Assembly (NCBI RefSeq): GCF_003010965.1 | Contig: NZ_PGGM01000009.1 | Location: forward strand, 1-64,000 | DNA from: Phyllobacterium sophorae | GTDB taxonomy: Bacteria; Pseudomonadota; Alphaproteobacteria; Rhizobiales; Rhizobiaceae | Reading direction: 5' to 3' | Length of the DNA: 64,000 nt | In this document: one piece after another, positions 54,346 through 63,842 of the stretch | How positions within the stretch are numbered: the first letter of the stretch is position 1 | How the letters are laid out: each line of letters begins with the position of its first letter | Notes under the pieces: generated by a model | Database searches by the model: none | What the model was told of the DNA's origin: nothing | Seen by the model: only the letters and a program-made list of their open reading frames with translations | Made by a program: the position numbers and the translations under genes

Positions 54346-54431
54346 TGAAAATCCTCCCTTTTCAATTGCTCGTTCTTTGCGAACGTGGCTAGACTAACCA
54401 CAAGGGAGCGTCTGTCTCCTACAAAGGGAAC
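54346..54431. promoter_or_regulatory. Divergent promoter region with short inverted repeats
   Basis: This 86-bp gap separates the binding-protein gene from the AraC gene. It contains CGTTC-TTTGC-GAACG (54371-54385) and directly after it an imperfect dyad, TGGCTAG-A-CTAACCA (54386-54400). Either could be an AraC-family operator; this rests on position and symmetry only. Confidence 0.4.
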
Positions 54432-55352
54432 ATGAAATGGGCGGAAAGTAAGATGGGTGAACGGCCGATTTACCAGCCGGGTGCAAGCAGCGTCGAGGGG
54501 ATGCCAACTGCCTTGCAGATGTTTCATAACCACCCGCCGGTGATGGCCATGCCGCATTGGCATGCCCAGGTGGAAGTCAATTATATCGTCCGCGGCTCCG
54601 TTCATTATCGCATGAACGACCACGCGATTCGCCTGAACGCTGGAGATATGTGCCTGTTCTGGGGCGGCCAGCCGCATCAGATGGACGATTCTTCCGACGA
54701 TTCGATCTATGCCGGGGCGCATCTGCCGCTCGTCCATTTCTTCCGCATGCGTTTGCCGGAGACGGTGCCGAGCCGCCTGATGCAGGGACAGACATTGGTG
54801 ACCTCGGCCACCGACGCGGCAGACGCCGAAAATTTTGCCCGATGGTTCCGTTACGTCCGCTCCGGTGATCCGGCCAAGGTCGAGCATGCGGTGAGCGAGT
54901 TGCTGCTTCGCATCGAACGTGTGTGTTTCGAGCCGTTTCACATGGTCCCCGAAAGCAGGGACACGCCCTGCATCGATCAGTCAAGCCAGCAATCGTCGCG
55001 CGCGGTTGCCCGCATGTGCGATTTCATCGCGGCCAACTTCTTGCAGGAGATTGATTCGGCAGACATATCGCTATCGGTCAATCTGCATCCCAAATATGCA
55101 ATGAGCGTTTTCAAGAAATCAACCGGCATGACACTCAACAGCTATGTGAGTCTGCTGCGCCTCTCCTATGCCCAGGCGATGCTGCTCAAAGATGAAGTCA
55201 ATGTGCTGCAGGTGGCCATGGACAGCGGATTTGGTTCGCTCAGCGCTTTCAACAAGTCATTTCGCAATATTGCCGGCATGTCGCCATCCGACTTCCGCCG
55301 CGACATGCGCAATGTGCTGCAGCCGGGTCGAACGTCAACCGTTTCCCTCTAG
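54432..55352 (+). CDS. AraC-family regulator (MelR-like)
   Basis: A 306-residue regulator. An N-terminal cupin domain, with M-P-H-W-H-A-Q-V-E-V-N-Y and L-N-A-G-D-M-C-L-F-W-G-G-Q-P-H, resembles MelR. The C-terminal double helix-turn-helix includes H-P-K-Y-A-M-S-V-F-K-K and AMDSGFGSLSAFNKSFR. It is divergent from the CUT1 importer operon and probably controls it. ATG 54453 is an alternative start. Confidence 0.87.
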   Translation: MKWAESKMGERPIYQPGASSVEGMPTALQMFHNHPPVMAMPHWHAQVEVNYIVRGSVHYRMNDHAIRLNAGDMCLFWGGQPHQMDDSSDDSIYAGAHLPLVHFFRMRLPETVPSRLMQGQTLVTSATDAADAENFARWFRYVRSGDPAKVEHAVSELLLRIERVCFEPFHMVPESRDTPCIDQSSQQSSRAVARMCDFIAANFLQEIDSADISLSVNLHPKYAMSVFKKSTGMTLNSYVSLLRLSYAQAMLLKDEVNVLQVAMDSGFGSLSAFNKSFRNIAGMSPSDFRRDMRNVLQPGRTSTVSL

Positions 55353-55361
55353 GAATTGCCA

Positions 55362-56822
55362 TCATAGTTTGGGCCCGACATGTGGCGGAATGGGGCACTG
55401 GTAGGGCCGGCCTTCGGTTTTCTCTAGCCACTCGGCCTTGGCGCTTGCCAAAAGTTCGGGATTGAGGATGAGATCGAGACCTGTGGCTGCCAGCGATTTT
55501 GCCGCGTGGGCAAAGGCCTTGTGTGCCGCCGGGCTCTTACCCTGCGCAACCACCTGCCATGTGTGCGGCGCAGTGCCGATGGCCCATGCCGGCGCCCAGC
55601 ACTGCGCTGTTGGTGTGACCCAGCTCACATCGCCGACATCGGTCGATCCGGCACGGAAATGCGATTCACCTTCGAAGTCACGCAGGCCCAGATGCAGCGG
55701 CGTTGATCCATCCGCCTTGCTGTTGAGGAAGACGTCGGATTTGACCTGGTAAAGTTTCACGCTGCTCTTGATGGCTTCCTGCGTCAGCGTATCCTGGATC
55801 TGCTTTGCGAAGGCGATATCCGCCTTATCGAAGGGTACGGGCCCAAGTTGCACCATATTGGCGTGGATCGCGCTTTCGAGTGCGATATTCGGCAGAAGGT
55901 TGGTGGCTGCGCGGTCGAAGACAATCTCAACTTGCGTATCGGTCATCATTGCAGCGCCCTTGGCGATGCGATCGACGCGGCTTGCGAGTTCCAGCGCTGT
56001 CGGCATTTCCGGCGCGCGTACCAGGTAAAGCGCTTCCGTACGCGATTGCACGACATTTGCCGCCTTGCCTCCCGCATCGGTGATTGCATAGTGCACACGG
56101 CAATCCTGCGGCATGTGCTCCCGCAGGAAATTGACGCCAACATTCATCAGTTCAAGTGCATCAAGCGCGCTGCGGCCGAGATGCGCGCCGTTGGAGGCAT
56201 GGGCGGCGATTCCCTTGAAGCGGTAGTAGATTTCAAGGACCGCGAGATTATTGGTTGAGCGCACGCCATTGAACGGCGCTGGATGCCAGGTCAGAGCCGT
56301 ATCGACGTCGTCGAAGGCGCCTGCGCGGGCCATAAATGTCTTGCCTGATCCGCCTTCTTCGCCCGGGCAGCCGTAGTAGCGTATGGTGCCTGGTAGATTG
56401 TTGGCCTTGAGGTGGCCAGCAAGCGCCACGGCCGCCAGCATCGAACCAGTCCCGAGCAGATTGTGCCCGCAGCCATGGCCGGTTGCACCTGGAGTTACCG
56501 GTGCTTCCTGGGCGATCCCGGCTTGCTGGCTAAGGCCGGCCAGGGCGTCGAATTCACCCAGGAAGGCAATGACCGGCTTGCCGCTGCCGGCCTCGCCGAT
56601 AAAGGCAGTCTCAATATCCGCCACGTTGCGTTGAATACCAAAGCCGTGGTGTTCCAGCATTGAAATCTGTGTCTTCGCGGATTGGTGCTCGGCAAAACTC
56701 AGCTCCGCATAGTCCCAGATCGCGTCGCTCATCGCAGCAAATTCGGGCTGCAGCCGGTCGACGGCCGCAGCGATGGCTGCAACGGATGGCTTGATATGCA
56801 TCATTTTTTCCTTCTTGGGCAT
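55362..56822 (-). CDS. M20 amidohydrolase (AbgB-like)
   Basis: A 486-residue metallo-amidohydrolase of the M20D group, nearest in layout to AbgB, a subunit of p-aminobenzoyl-glutamate hydrolase. Metal-site elements are G-A-T-G-H-G-C-G-H-N-L-L-G, Y-G-C-P-G-E-E-G-G-S-G-K and the C-terminal G-T-A-P-H-T-W. The dimerisation insert begins near H-A-S-N-G-A-H. Starts at 56822 and 56804 both have ribosome-binding sites. It is last in a peptide-type importer operon, so it likely cleaves an imported amide, for example an N-acyl amino acid or aminobenzoyl-glutamate. Confidence 0.87.
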   Translation of the reverse strand: MPKKEKMMHIKPSVAAIAAAVDRLQPEFAAMSDAIWDYAELSFAEHQSAKTQISMLEHHGFGIQRNVADIETAFIGEAGSGKPVIAFLGEFDALAGLSQQAGIAQEAPVTPGATGHGCGHNLLGTGSMLAAVALAGHLKANNLPGTIRYYGCPGEEGGSGKTFMARAGAFDDVDTALTWHPAPFNGVRSTNNLAVLEIYYRFKGIAAHASNGAHLGRSALDALELMNVGVNFLREHMPQDCRVHYAITDAGGKAANVVQSRTEALYLVRAPEMPTALELASRVDRIAKGAAMMTDTQVEIVFDRAATNLLPNIALESAIHANMVQLGPVPFDKADIAFAKQIQDTLTQEAIKSSVKLYQVKSDVFLNSKADGSTPLHLGLRDFEGESHFRAGSTDVGDVSWVTPTAQCWAPAWAIGTAPHTWQVVAQGKSPAAHKAFAHAAKSLAATGLDLILNPELLASAKAEWLEKTEGRPYQCPIPPHVGPKL

Positions 56823-56826
56823 GGTT

Positions 56827-56851
56827 CTCCCGCGCTTGCTCGGCCCGGGAG
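56827..56851 (-). promoter_or_regulatory. Short hairpin after the family 5 binding-protein gene
   Basis: A 6-bp stem (CTCCCG with CGGGAG), extendable by G-T pairs, around a GC-rich 13-base loop, in the 42-bp gap between the binding-protein stop and the amidohydrolase start. It is weaker than the other hairpins of this kind in the window and overlaps the region just before the next ribosome-binding site. Confidence 0.4.
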
Positions 56852-56864
56852 GAATGCTTGCCTG

Positions 56865-58409
56865 TTAATTGTCGAGAGAAACTTCCCAAACGCGTACATT
56901 CGATTGCCACACGGGCGTGCCATGCAGCTTCTTCGATGCGCCCCAGATGTCGATGAGGTCGTACAGGAAGATGCCGGGCACATCTTCGAGCATCAATTCG
57001 TGGAACTGGTCGAAGATCGCCTGGCGCTTGCTCTGGTCGGCTTCCTTGTAGGCGGATTCCATCAGTTCGATCGCCTTTGGATTGTCCCACATCAGCGAGG
57101 CATTCTTGTCCTTGCTGCCGACGTAGAAGCTATACATCAGCGCGGGGTCGAGGCGAGGGGTAACCGACTGGGATATCACCTGGTACTTGCCGCTGCGGCG
57201 GCGATCCACCTGTGTTGCGTAATCGAGAACCTCGATCTGCACATTGAGGCCGACCTGCTGCATCATTGCTTGGGCAACCACAGCGGCCGGATAGCTTGGT
57301 ACATTGCCGCGCTTGTTGGCGATGATCGTGATCGGCTCGCCGTTGTAGCCGGATTCGGCCAGGTCTGCCTTGGCCTTTTCCAGGTCCGTGGTGATCTTTT
57401 TCTTCTGGACGTCCGAGTAGTAGATGGAGTCCATTGAAACCATCGAGGGATTCACAGCGCCGGTTCCGTTCGACACTGCCGCGACAAGCTGGTCGAGGTC
57501 GAGCGCCTCAGCCATGGCGCGGCGCACGCCGGGCTTGCTCAGGACCGGATCGCGGGTCTGGATGTAGAGAAGATTTTTGCCATTGTTGCGCTGCATGATC
57601 AGCTGAACGGCCGCATTGTCCTTGAATTCGGCCACCAGGTCCGCCGACACTTCGGCAGCGTCGAGCGCACCGGACTGGAGGCCGGCCTTGACGGTCGATG
57701 CATCCGGAATCGCGGAAAACTTGACGCCGTCCACCAGTGGCCGCTTGGATCCCACCATGCCGTCGGGCTTGCCATCATTGGGCGGCGACACATAGTCGTC
57801 AAACTTGATCAAGCGGACGTACTCCCCGCGTTTCCACTCACCCCATTTAAAGGGGCCGGTGCCAATGGGGGCGATGAAGGTGCCATCCGCCGCGATGGAT
57901 TTCGGACTGATGATGCCGGTGTAGCCGCATTCCGGACGAGCCATGAGGCCCAGGAAAACGGCGGAAGGTGCAGTGATCTTCATGGTCAGCGTGCGGACAT
58001 CGGTTGCTTCAATACCGGTCACCTTCACCGCCCGGCTGCCGTCAAAATCGGCACGGCAGGTCCATTTGGTGTCTTCCGCCATATAGCGGTTCCAGTTCCA
58101 GACCACATCTTCAGCGGTCAGTGCAGCGCCATTGTGGAATTTGACGTTGTCGCGCAGCTTGAATGTGTAAGTGAGCCCGTCTTCCGAGACTGCTACGGAC
58201 TCGGCGAGGAGCGGCTTGACATCGCCGTTTTCGGTGTAGCCCACGAGACCTTCGACGAGATGAAAGATCACGGAGTCCGTATTGCCGTCACGGTTGACGC
58301 CGGGCACATTGCTGCGGATATCGGAGCTCTGCGCGACATTGATCTCACGCGCTTCGGCAATACCGAGAGCCGTCATGACGATCGTTCCTGCGAGAAGTAT
58401 TTTTTTCAT
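56865..58409 (-). CDS. Peptide-class ABC binding protein (SBP family 5)
   Basis: A 514-residue periplasmic protein. The signal peptide, M-K-K-I-L-L-A-G-T-I-V-M-T-A-L-G-I, is cut after A-E-A. Family elements are L-A-E-S-V-A-V-S-E-D-G-L-T-Y-T-F-K-L-R, F-H-N-G-A-A-L-T-A-E-D-V and V-R-R-A-M-A-E-A-L-D-L-D. ATG 58409 overlaps the end of the double-ATPase gene (ATGA type), so it is placed after, not before, the membrane genes, an unusual order for these importers. The open frame to 58469 is discounted. Confidence 0.9.
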   Translation of the reverse strand: MKKILLAGTIVMTALGIAEAREINVAQSSDIRSNVPGVNRDGNTDSVIFHLVEGLVGYTENGDVKPLLAESVAVSEDGLTYTFKLRDNVKFHNGAALTAEDVVWNWNRYMAEDTKWTCRADFDGSRAVKVTGIEATDVRTLTMKITAPSAVFLGLMARPECGYTGIISPKSIAADGTFIAPIGTGPFKWGEWKRGEYVRLIKFDDYVSPPNDGKPDGMVGSKRPLVDGVKFSAIPDASTVKAGLQSGALDAAEVSADLVAEFKDNAAVQLIMQRNNGKNLLYIQTRDPVLSKPGVRRAMAEALDLDQLVAAVSNGTGAVNPSMVSMDSIYYSDVQKKKITTDLEKAKADLAESGYNGEPITIIANKRGNVPSYPAAVVAQAMMQQVGLNVQIEVLDYATQVDRRRSGKYQVISQSVTPRLDPALMYSFYVGSKDKNASLMWDNPKAIELMESAYKEADQSKRQAIFDQFHELMLEDVPGIFLYDLIDIWGASKKLHGTPVWQSNVRVWEVSLDN

Positions 58410-60085
58410 GGTTCCACTCTTCTTGTTTGGTTGTTCGGAATTTCGTCGTCTCGGGGGTCGAGACGCCATTTCAGCGCGACGCCGCCGCTGCCGTTGAGAT
58501 CGAGCGCCGGAATCGCCGAGAGCAGTTTGCGCGTATAGGCGTTCTTCGGATTGTCGAAGATCGTGTCGCGATCACCCTGTTCAACGATCCGGCCGTCCTG
58601 CATGACAATCACGCGGTCGGAGACCTGTTCGACCACGCCAAGATCATGGCTGATGAACAGGCAGGAGAAACCGTAACGCTTCTGCAGATTCGAAAAGAGC
58701 TCCAGCACTTGCGCCCGCACGGTGACGTCGAGGGCGGAGACCGGCTCGTCGGCAATCAGGAATTTGGGCCGGCGGGCGATCGCACGGGCGATTGCCACAC
58801 GCTGGCGCTGGCCTCCGGACAACTGATGCGGATAGCGATCGGCAAAATTACCGCCGAGCCCCACTTCTTCGAGTGTATCGAGCGCGCGCTTCTTCTTTTC
58901 CGTGGCGGTAAGATCAGGAACAAGCCGCAAGGCTTCCTCCACGAGCGCGAAGATAGTCATGCGCGGATCAAGCGAGGAATAGGGGTCCTGGAACACCATC
59001 TGGCAGTTCATGCGATAGTCGAACCAGTCGCTCTTGCGGCTCTTGCCCTGGAAGAGAATTTCACCGCTGCTTTCCTGCACCAGCCCGGCGATTGTGCGCC
59101 CAAGCGTCGTTTTGCCGGAACCCGAGCCGCCAACCAGAGCGACCACTTCGCCGACGTGGATATCGACACTGACGCCATGCAATGCCCGCTTGGCCAAGCC
59201 CTTCTTGAACAGGCTTTTGCGTCCGGGAAAATCGACGATGATATCCCGGGCCGAGACCATCGGCGCCTTCACCTTGTCGATGCAACGCACATCGCCGCGG
59301 AAAGGCAGGGAAGACAGGAGCTTGCGCGTATAGGGATGTGCGGGCCTGGTGAGGATTTCCCCTGTCGTACCCTGCTCGACGACAACGCCGCGTTCCATCA
59401 CGACGAAGCGGTTGGTGTAGCGGGCAACCATGGGCAGGTCGTGACTGATCAGCAGAACCGCAGTGCCTTCGGCACGGGTCAGTTCCACCATCAACTCCAT
59501 GACATCGCGCTGGATTACCGCGTCAAGGGCGGTGGTTGGTTCATCCGCGATCAGCAAGGCTGGCTTCAAAAGCATGACCGACGCCAGCATGATCCGCTGC
59601 CGCATGCCGCCCGAAAACTCATGCGGATAGGCGGCCAGCGCACCAGCAGGGTCCTTGAGGCCGACACGGGTCAACATGCGAAGAATGTTCTCCCGGCGCT
59701 CGGAGGGGCCCTGCTTCTTGTGGAGGACAAGTCCTTCTTCGAGCTGCCGGCCAATTGTCATCGATGGGTTGAGCGATGTCATCGGCTCCTGGAAGACCAC
59801 ACCGATTTCGCCGCCGCGCAATTGACGCAGCGCTCCATCCTTGGCCTTGAGGACATCCTTTCCCTTGTAGAATATGGAGCCGCCCGCATGACGGATGCCG
59901 GGGGGAATGAGGGCAATGATGGCGCGCGTCGCCAGCGTCTTGCCCGAACCGGATTCACCGACGATCCCGACGATTTCACCCGGTGCGACGTCGAAGCTGA
60001 CGTTCTTGACGACAGAGGTTCCGCTATGGGCGACGCTGAGCGAAAGATCGCGAACGCTGAGGAGCTGCTGCTTTTGATCGCTCAT
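58406..60085 (-). CDS. Peptide-class ABC importer, double ATPase (GsiA-like)
   Basis: A 559-residue chain with two DppD/DppF-type ATPase domains: Walker A GESGSGKT and GGSGSGKT, signatures FSGGMRQRI and LSGGQRQRV, and D-E-P-T and D-E-P-V after Walker B. The first domain ends in the typical HPYTRKLL. It drives the DppBC-type permeases upstream and overlaps both neighbours by 4 bp. Confidence 0.93.
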   Translation of the reverse strand: MSDQKQQLLSVRDLSLSVAHSGTSVVKNVSFDVAPGEIVGIVGESGSGKTLATRAIIALIPPGIRHAGGSIFYKGKDVLKAKDGALRQLRGGEIGVVFQEPMTSLNPSMTIGRQLEEGLVLHKKQGPSERRENILRMLTRVGLKDPAGALAAYPHEFSGGMRQRIMLASVMLLKPALLIADEPTTALDAVIQRDVMELMVELTRAEGTAVLLISHDLPMVARYTNRFVVMERGVVVEQGTTGEILTRPAHPYTRKLLSSLPFRGDVRCIDKVKAPMVSARDIIVDFPGRKSLFKKGLAKRALHGVSVDIHVGEVVALVGGSGSGKTTLGRTIAGLVQESSGEILFQGKSRKSDWFDYRMNCQMVFQDPYSSLDPRMTIFALVEEALRLVPDLTATEKKKRALDTLEEVGLGGNFADRYPHQLSGGQRQRVAIARAIARRPKFLIADEPVSALDVTVRAQVLELFSNLQKRYGFSCLFISHDLGVVEQVSDRVIVMQDGRIVEQGDRDTIFDNPKNAYTRKLLSAIPALDLNGSGGVALKWRLDPRDDEIPNNQTRRVEP

Positions 60086-60900
60086 TTCAGACCTTTCATG
60101 CGGGGATCGAGCTTGTCACGCAGCGCATCGCCAAGCAGGTTGATGCCGAGGAGGGTCAAGGCAATGCAGAGGCCTGGAAAGAAGCCCAGCCAGGCAGCCT
60201 GCTCGATGAACGGCCGGCCCGCGGCAAGCATATTGCCCCATGTCGGCGCAGGAGGTGGTACGCCAAGGCCAAGGAAACTCAGGGCGCTTTCCGACAGGAT
60301 CGCCCAGCCGAACATGGATGTGCCAAGCACGGTGATCGGCGCGAGGCAGTTGGGCAGGACATGGCGGAACATCGTGTAAAATTCGCTGTTGCCCATGATT
60401 TTCGACGCTTCGATGAATTCCTTTTCGCGCAGCGACAGCACGGCACCACGCACGATGCGTGCCATGGAGGGCGTGTAGGCGATGCCCAGTGCGAAGATGA
60501 TGCCATACTGGTTTGCACCGAAAACTGCGAGAAGACCAAGCGCCAGGAGAATTCCGGGGAAGGCAAGCAGCGCATTGTTGAACGCCATGATGACGCTGTC
60601 GATCCAGCCTCGGGCATAGCCGCTGAGCAGGCCGATCAATGTGCCGGCGACAACGGCAAAGCATACCGTGGCCACGCCGATCCATACGCTGGCCCTGGCG
60701 CCCACCATGATACGGCTCAAAACGTCACGGCCGAACTCGTCGGTTCCCAGCAGATGCAACCCGCTTGGCGGCGCGAGCCTGGCTGTGAAGCTCAGCGTCA
60801 TCGGGTCGAACGGCGTCCACAACAGGCCGGTGGCCGCGACCACGAACAGCAGGGCGATGATGGTGCCGCCGATGACACCGTTGAATGTGAAGCGGTTCAT
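60082..60900 (-). CDS. Peptide-class ABC importer permease (DppC type)
   Basis: A 272-residue DppC-class permease with G-T-D-E-F-G-R-D-V-L-S-R and an EAA loop E-F-I-E-A-S-K-I-M-G-N-S-E-F-Y. It ends in the family D-P-R-M-K. ATG 60900 overlaps the stop of the DppB-type gene (ATGA); the upstream frame to 61161 is inside that gene and not used. Confidence 0.92.
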   Translation of the reverse strand: MNRFTFNGVIGGTIIALLFVVAATGLLWTPFDPMTLSFTARLAPPSGLHLLGTDEFGRDVLSRIMVGARASVWIGVATVCFAVVAGTLIGLLSGYARGWIDSVIMAFNNALLAFPGILLALGLLAVFGANQYGIIFALGIAYTPSMARIVRGAVLSLREKEFIEASKIMGNSEFYTMFRHVLPNCLAPITVLGTSMFGWAILSESALSFLGLGVPPPAPTWGNMLAAGRPFIEQAAWLGFFPGLCIALTLLGINLLGDALRDKLDPRMKGLK

Positions 60901-61874
60901 TCTGCTGTCACTCGCGGATCGAAGAGTGGATACAGAAGGTCGACCATCAGATTGACCAGTACATAGGCGAAGGCGACAAGCAGCAGGCAGCCTTGAATAA
61001 CCGGGTAGTCCCGCTGAAAGATGCTGTCGACGAGAAGCCTGCCAAGGCCGGGGATCGAGAACACGGTCTCGATGACCGCGATGCCGCCGAGCAGATTGCC
61101 GAGGATCAGGCCGATCATCGTCCAGGTGGGACCAAATGCGTTCTTGAAGGCGTGACGCCACAGCACAGCCTGTTCGGAAAGCCCCTTGGCGCGGGCATGG
61201 GTGATATAGTCGAGCCGCAGCACTTCGAGCGTGGAGGCGCGCGCCATGCGAATGAGCACACCCATTTCATGGATGAACAGCGTCGCGACCGGCAGCGCCA
61301 TGTAGATGAGCCCGGCTTTCCAGTCGGTTGTCACCGAAACATAGCCAAGGACAGGTACCCAGCCGAGCTTCAAACCGAAAAACAGCAATAGCAGCAGGCC
61401 GAGCCAGAAGGTTGGAATGGAGAGAAGCACAGTCGCGGTACCGACAAGCGCAAGATCGGTCAGGCTGTTCTGCTTCCAGGCGGCAATGACGCCGGCCGGT
61501 ACGGCAACAAGGCTGGCGATAAAAACTGCAAGCACGACGATCTGGGCGCTGATTGCGAACCGCGACAGCACGAGATGCAGGACGGGCTCACCCGTGACGA
61601 TCGACTTGCCGAAATCGCCTGAGAACAGATTGCCGGCCCAGATCATGAACTGGACCGGGATACTCTGATCGAGACCCAATGACGAGCGCAACGCCGCGAC
61701 CTGCTGCGGCTCCGCCAGGTCACCGAGCATCAGTGCTGCCGGATCACCTGGTATGAGCCGGATAAGTGTGAAAACCGTGATTGCCACGATGACGATTGTC
61801 GGCACGGCCATCAGCATTCTGCTGAGAATGAATTTTAACACCGGGTTCCCAATCTGCTCTTTTGAACGGCGCAT
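60897..61874 (-). CDS. Peptide-class ABC importer permease (DppB type)
   Basis: A 325-residue DppB-class permease: L-I-R-L-I-P-G-D-P-A-A in the first loop, G-D-F-G-K-S-I, and the EAA loop Y-I-T-H-A-R-A-K-G-L-S-E-Q-A-V-L. It is the first gene of the dppB-dppC-ATPase-binding protein-amidohydrolase operon. An ATG at about residue 20 could shorten the N-terminus. Confidence 0.92.
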   Translation of the reverse strand: MRRSKEQIGNPVLKFILSRMLMAVPTIVIVAITVFTLIRLIPGDPAALMLGDLAEPQQVAALRSSLGLDQSIPVQFMIWAGNLFSGDFGKSIVTGEPVLHLVLSRFAISAQIVVLAVFIASLVAVPAGVIAAWKQNSLTDLALVGTATVLLSIPTFWLGLLLLLFFGLKLGWVPVLGYVSVTTDWKAGLIYMALPVATLFIHEMGVLIRMARASTLEVLRLDYITHARAKGLSEQAVLWRHAFKNAFGPTWTMIGLILGNLLGGIAVIETVFSIPGLGRLLVDSIFQRDYPVIQGCLLLVAFAYVLVNLMVDLLYPLFDPRVTAE

Positions 61875-62047
61875 CTCATTGTCGTGAGCAGCGCCGCCGC
61901 TTGGCCTGTTTGAGCCCTATCTATGAGCATATGTGAGAAGATCGCGCAATATTATGAGTAAACGTCATAGGAGTATGCGCGTAGGTTCTGACAAGCGGCG
62001 CAGGGAGTGGCATCCCACGGGCCGCGTCTCGCGCCTGCCCTTATCCG

Positions 62048-62956
62048 TCAGGCGGTATCGTGTTCCATGGAAATCAGCATTTGTTTCAAACGCTTGATCA
62101 AAGCATCCGCTGCAATGGAGAGCGGAACACCAGCAGCCTTGGCGAGACCGAACTCCTGTGTCAGGGGCGGGTCAAAGGGCCGGACGACCACTTCAGGGTC
62201 CTTGCTGAGATTGGCAAAGAAGCTGCTGATGATCGCAACACCAAGACCATGTGCCGCAAAGGCAAAGGCTGAATTGTTGCTGTGCGTTTCGATCTTCACA
62301 TTCTGCGGTACGCCCGCACGCCGGAAAACTTCATCCAGTTTCATGCGGTTTGGCCGGTTGCGACCGATAAGGATCAGGGGAACGCCACGCAAATCCTTTG
62401 GCGTGATCGTTGCGAGGTCCGCCAGAGCGTGCCATTTGGGAATGACACAGACTTTGCGTCCGCTCGCAATCTTGTCCAGTTCAACCCCGGCGCTTTGCGG
62501 ACCCTCGTAACGCAGGAAGCCGAAATCGACTGTTCGCTGCTCCACCAGGCGGGTAATGCGCATGGAGGTGTCGAAAAAAGTCTCGATGCGCACCCGCGGA
62601 AAAGCCTTGTCGAAGTCGGCGAGCAGTGCCGGCGTCAGATGGTCGGCAAGGCTGTGAGGCAAGGCGATACGCACGGATTCCGGACCGACCGCCCCGCTGC
62701 GCAGGTCCTGTGCGAGGTTGCTGAAACGATCGATGCTGGCGAGGACAAGATCGGCATCATAGGCCAGTTTTTCCGCTTCCGGCGTTGGGATGAGCCGGCC
62801 CTTGTCCCGCGCGAACAATTGCAGCGACAAATCGGATTCAAGCTGCTGCAGCAGGCGGCTGACACCTGACTGGCTGAGACCCATCGCCCGTGCCGTTGCC
62901 GTCGTCGAGCCGGTGACGAGCAGGGTCCGGAGAACTTCGAGTTGTCTGAAATTCAT
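62048..62956 (-). CDS. LysR-family regulator
   Basis: A 302-residue LysR regulator. The N-terminal winged helix runs M-N-F-R-Q-L-E-V-L-R-T-L-L, then A-M-G-L-S-Q-S-G-V-S-R-L-L-Q-Q-L-E, followed by a substrate-binding-type effector domain with I-A-L-P-H-S-L-A-D-H-L. ATG 62956 has an AAGGAAA site; the frame start at 62989 has none. It lies upstream of the peptide-class importer operon on the same strand (173-bp gap) and may control it. Confidence 0.9.
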   Translation of the reverse strand: MNFRQLEVLRTLLVTGSTTATARAMGLSQSGVSRLLQQLESDLSLQLFARDKGRLIPTPEAEKLAYDADLVLASIDRFSNLAQDLRSGAVGPESVRIALPHSLADHLTPALLADFDKAFPRVRIETFFDTSMRITRLVEQRTVDFGFLRYEGPQSAGVELDKIASGRKVCVIPKWHALADLATITPKDLRGVPLILIGRNRPNRMKLDEVFRRAGVPQNVKIETHSNNSAFAFAAHGLGVAIISSFFANLSKDPEVVVRPFDPPLTQEFGLAKAAGVPLSIAADALIKRLKQMLISMEHDTA

Positions 62957-63173
62957 GGGTTTCCTTTTTGATGATTGAATTTCGATCATCCACTGCAGCT
63001 TCCGAGAGCTAGCGCATTACCTCGGGAATCGAAATCGATTTTTGCAAAGGATTTTGCGGAAGCTCAAATCGCCGGTACGCTCCAAATCGCGCCCGAAGGC
63101 AGCGTCCGGCGTTATATGCGGAAAAGATTGGGCCGGGCTCGACAGTCTCCCGGAAGCAAAATATCTATAAAAC
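62957..63173. other. Divergent region between LysR and GntR genes
   Basis: A 217-bp gap that must contain the promoters of both regulators. I see no gene and no operator clear enough to name. Confidence 0.4.
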
Positions 63174-63842
63174 ATGACCGCAACGAATGAAGATACAATC
63201 GCCAGCCGCATCAGCCGCATCCTTGCTGACAGGATCGTAACCGGGCAACTGGAACCGGGGACGAAACTGCGCCAGGATCACATCGCCGAGGAGTTCGGAG
63301 CGAGCCATGTGCCCGTCCGCGAGGCGTTCCGCAAGCTTGAAGCGCAAGGGCTGGCGGTCAGCGAACCGCGCCGCGGCGTACGCGTCGCTTCCTTCGACCT
63401 GAAGCAAGTGCGGGAAGTTGCGCTCATGCGTGCGGAGCTCGAAGGACTTGCACTAAGACAGGCGGCGCCGCATTTGACGGCGTCGATTCTGGATGAGGCC
63501 GAAGAAGCAACTGTTGCCGGGGACAATTCGCGGGATGTGCGCTCCTGGGAGGACGCGAACCGGCGCTTTCACCGGTTGATCCTTGTTCCATGTGCAATGC
63601 CGCGTTTGCTTGCGGCGATCGATGATCTGCATTCGGTCAGCGCGCGCTTCCTGTTTTCGGCCTGGCGTTCCGATTGGGAAGTGCGCACGGATCACGACCA
63701 TCGCGCGATCCTGGGTTTTCTGCGCCAGGGCAATATTGACAATGCCGTCGTAGTGCTCGAACGCCACGTCCAATGGATCGGGCAAAAACCTGTCAAAAGC
63801 GCCACAGGATCGACACGGGACGCTTTTGCTATCGTCGGTTGA
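63174..63842 (+). CDS. GntR-family regulator with FCD domain
   Basis: A 222-residue FadR-subfamily regulator. The winged helix includes L-R-Q-D-H-I-A-E-E-F-G-A-S-H-V-P-V-R-E-A, which is the GntR signature. The FCD domain has the conserved R-R-F-H-R-L-I and D-H-D-H-R-A-I-L histidines that usually bind a metal with the acid ligand. It is divergent from the LysR gene; target genes are not evident within the window. Confidence 0.9.
   Translation: MTATNEDTIASRISRILADRIVTGQLEPGTKLRQDHIAEEFGASHVPVREAFRKLEAQGLAVSEPRRGVRVASFDLKQVREVALMRAELEGLALRQAAPHLTASILDEAEEATVAGDNSRDVRSWEDANRRFHRLILVPCAMPRLLAAIDDLHSVSARFLFSAWRSDWEVRTDHDHRAILGFLRQGNIDNAVVVLERHVQWIGQKPVKSATGSTRDAFAIVG

Noticed and set aside
58427-60379. 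650-codon plus-strand open frame
   Set aside because: It is antisense to the double-ATPase gene, whose motifs are intact; the antisense product has no recognisable features and no ribosome-binding site.
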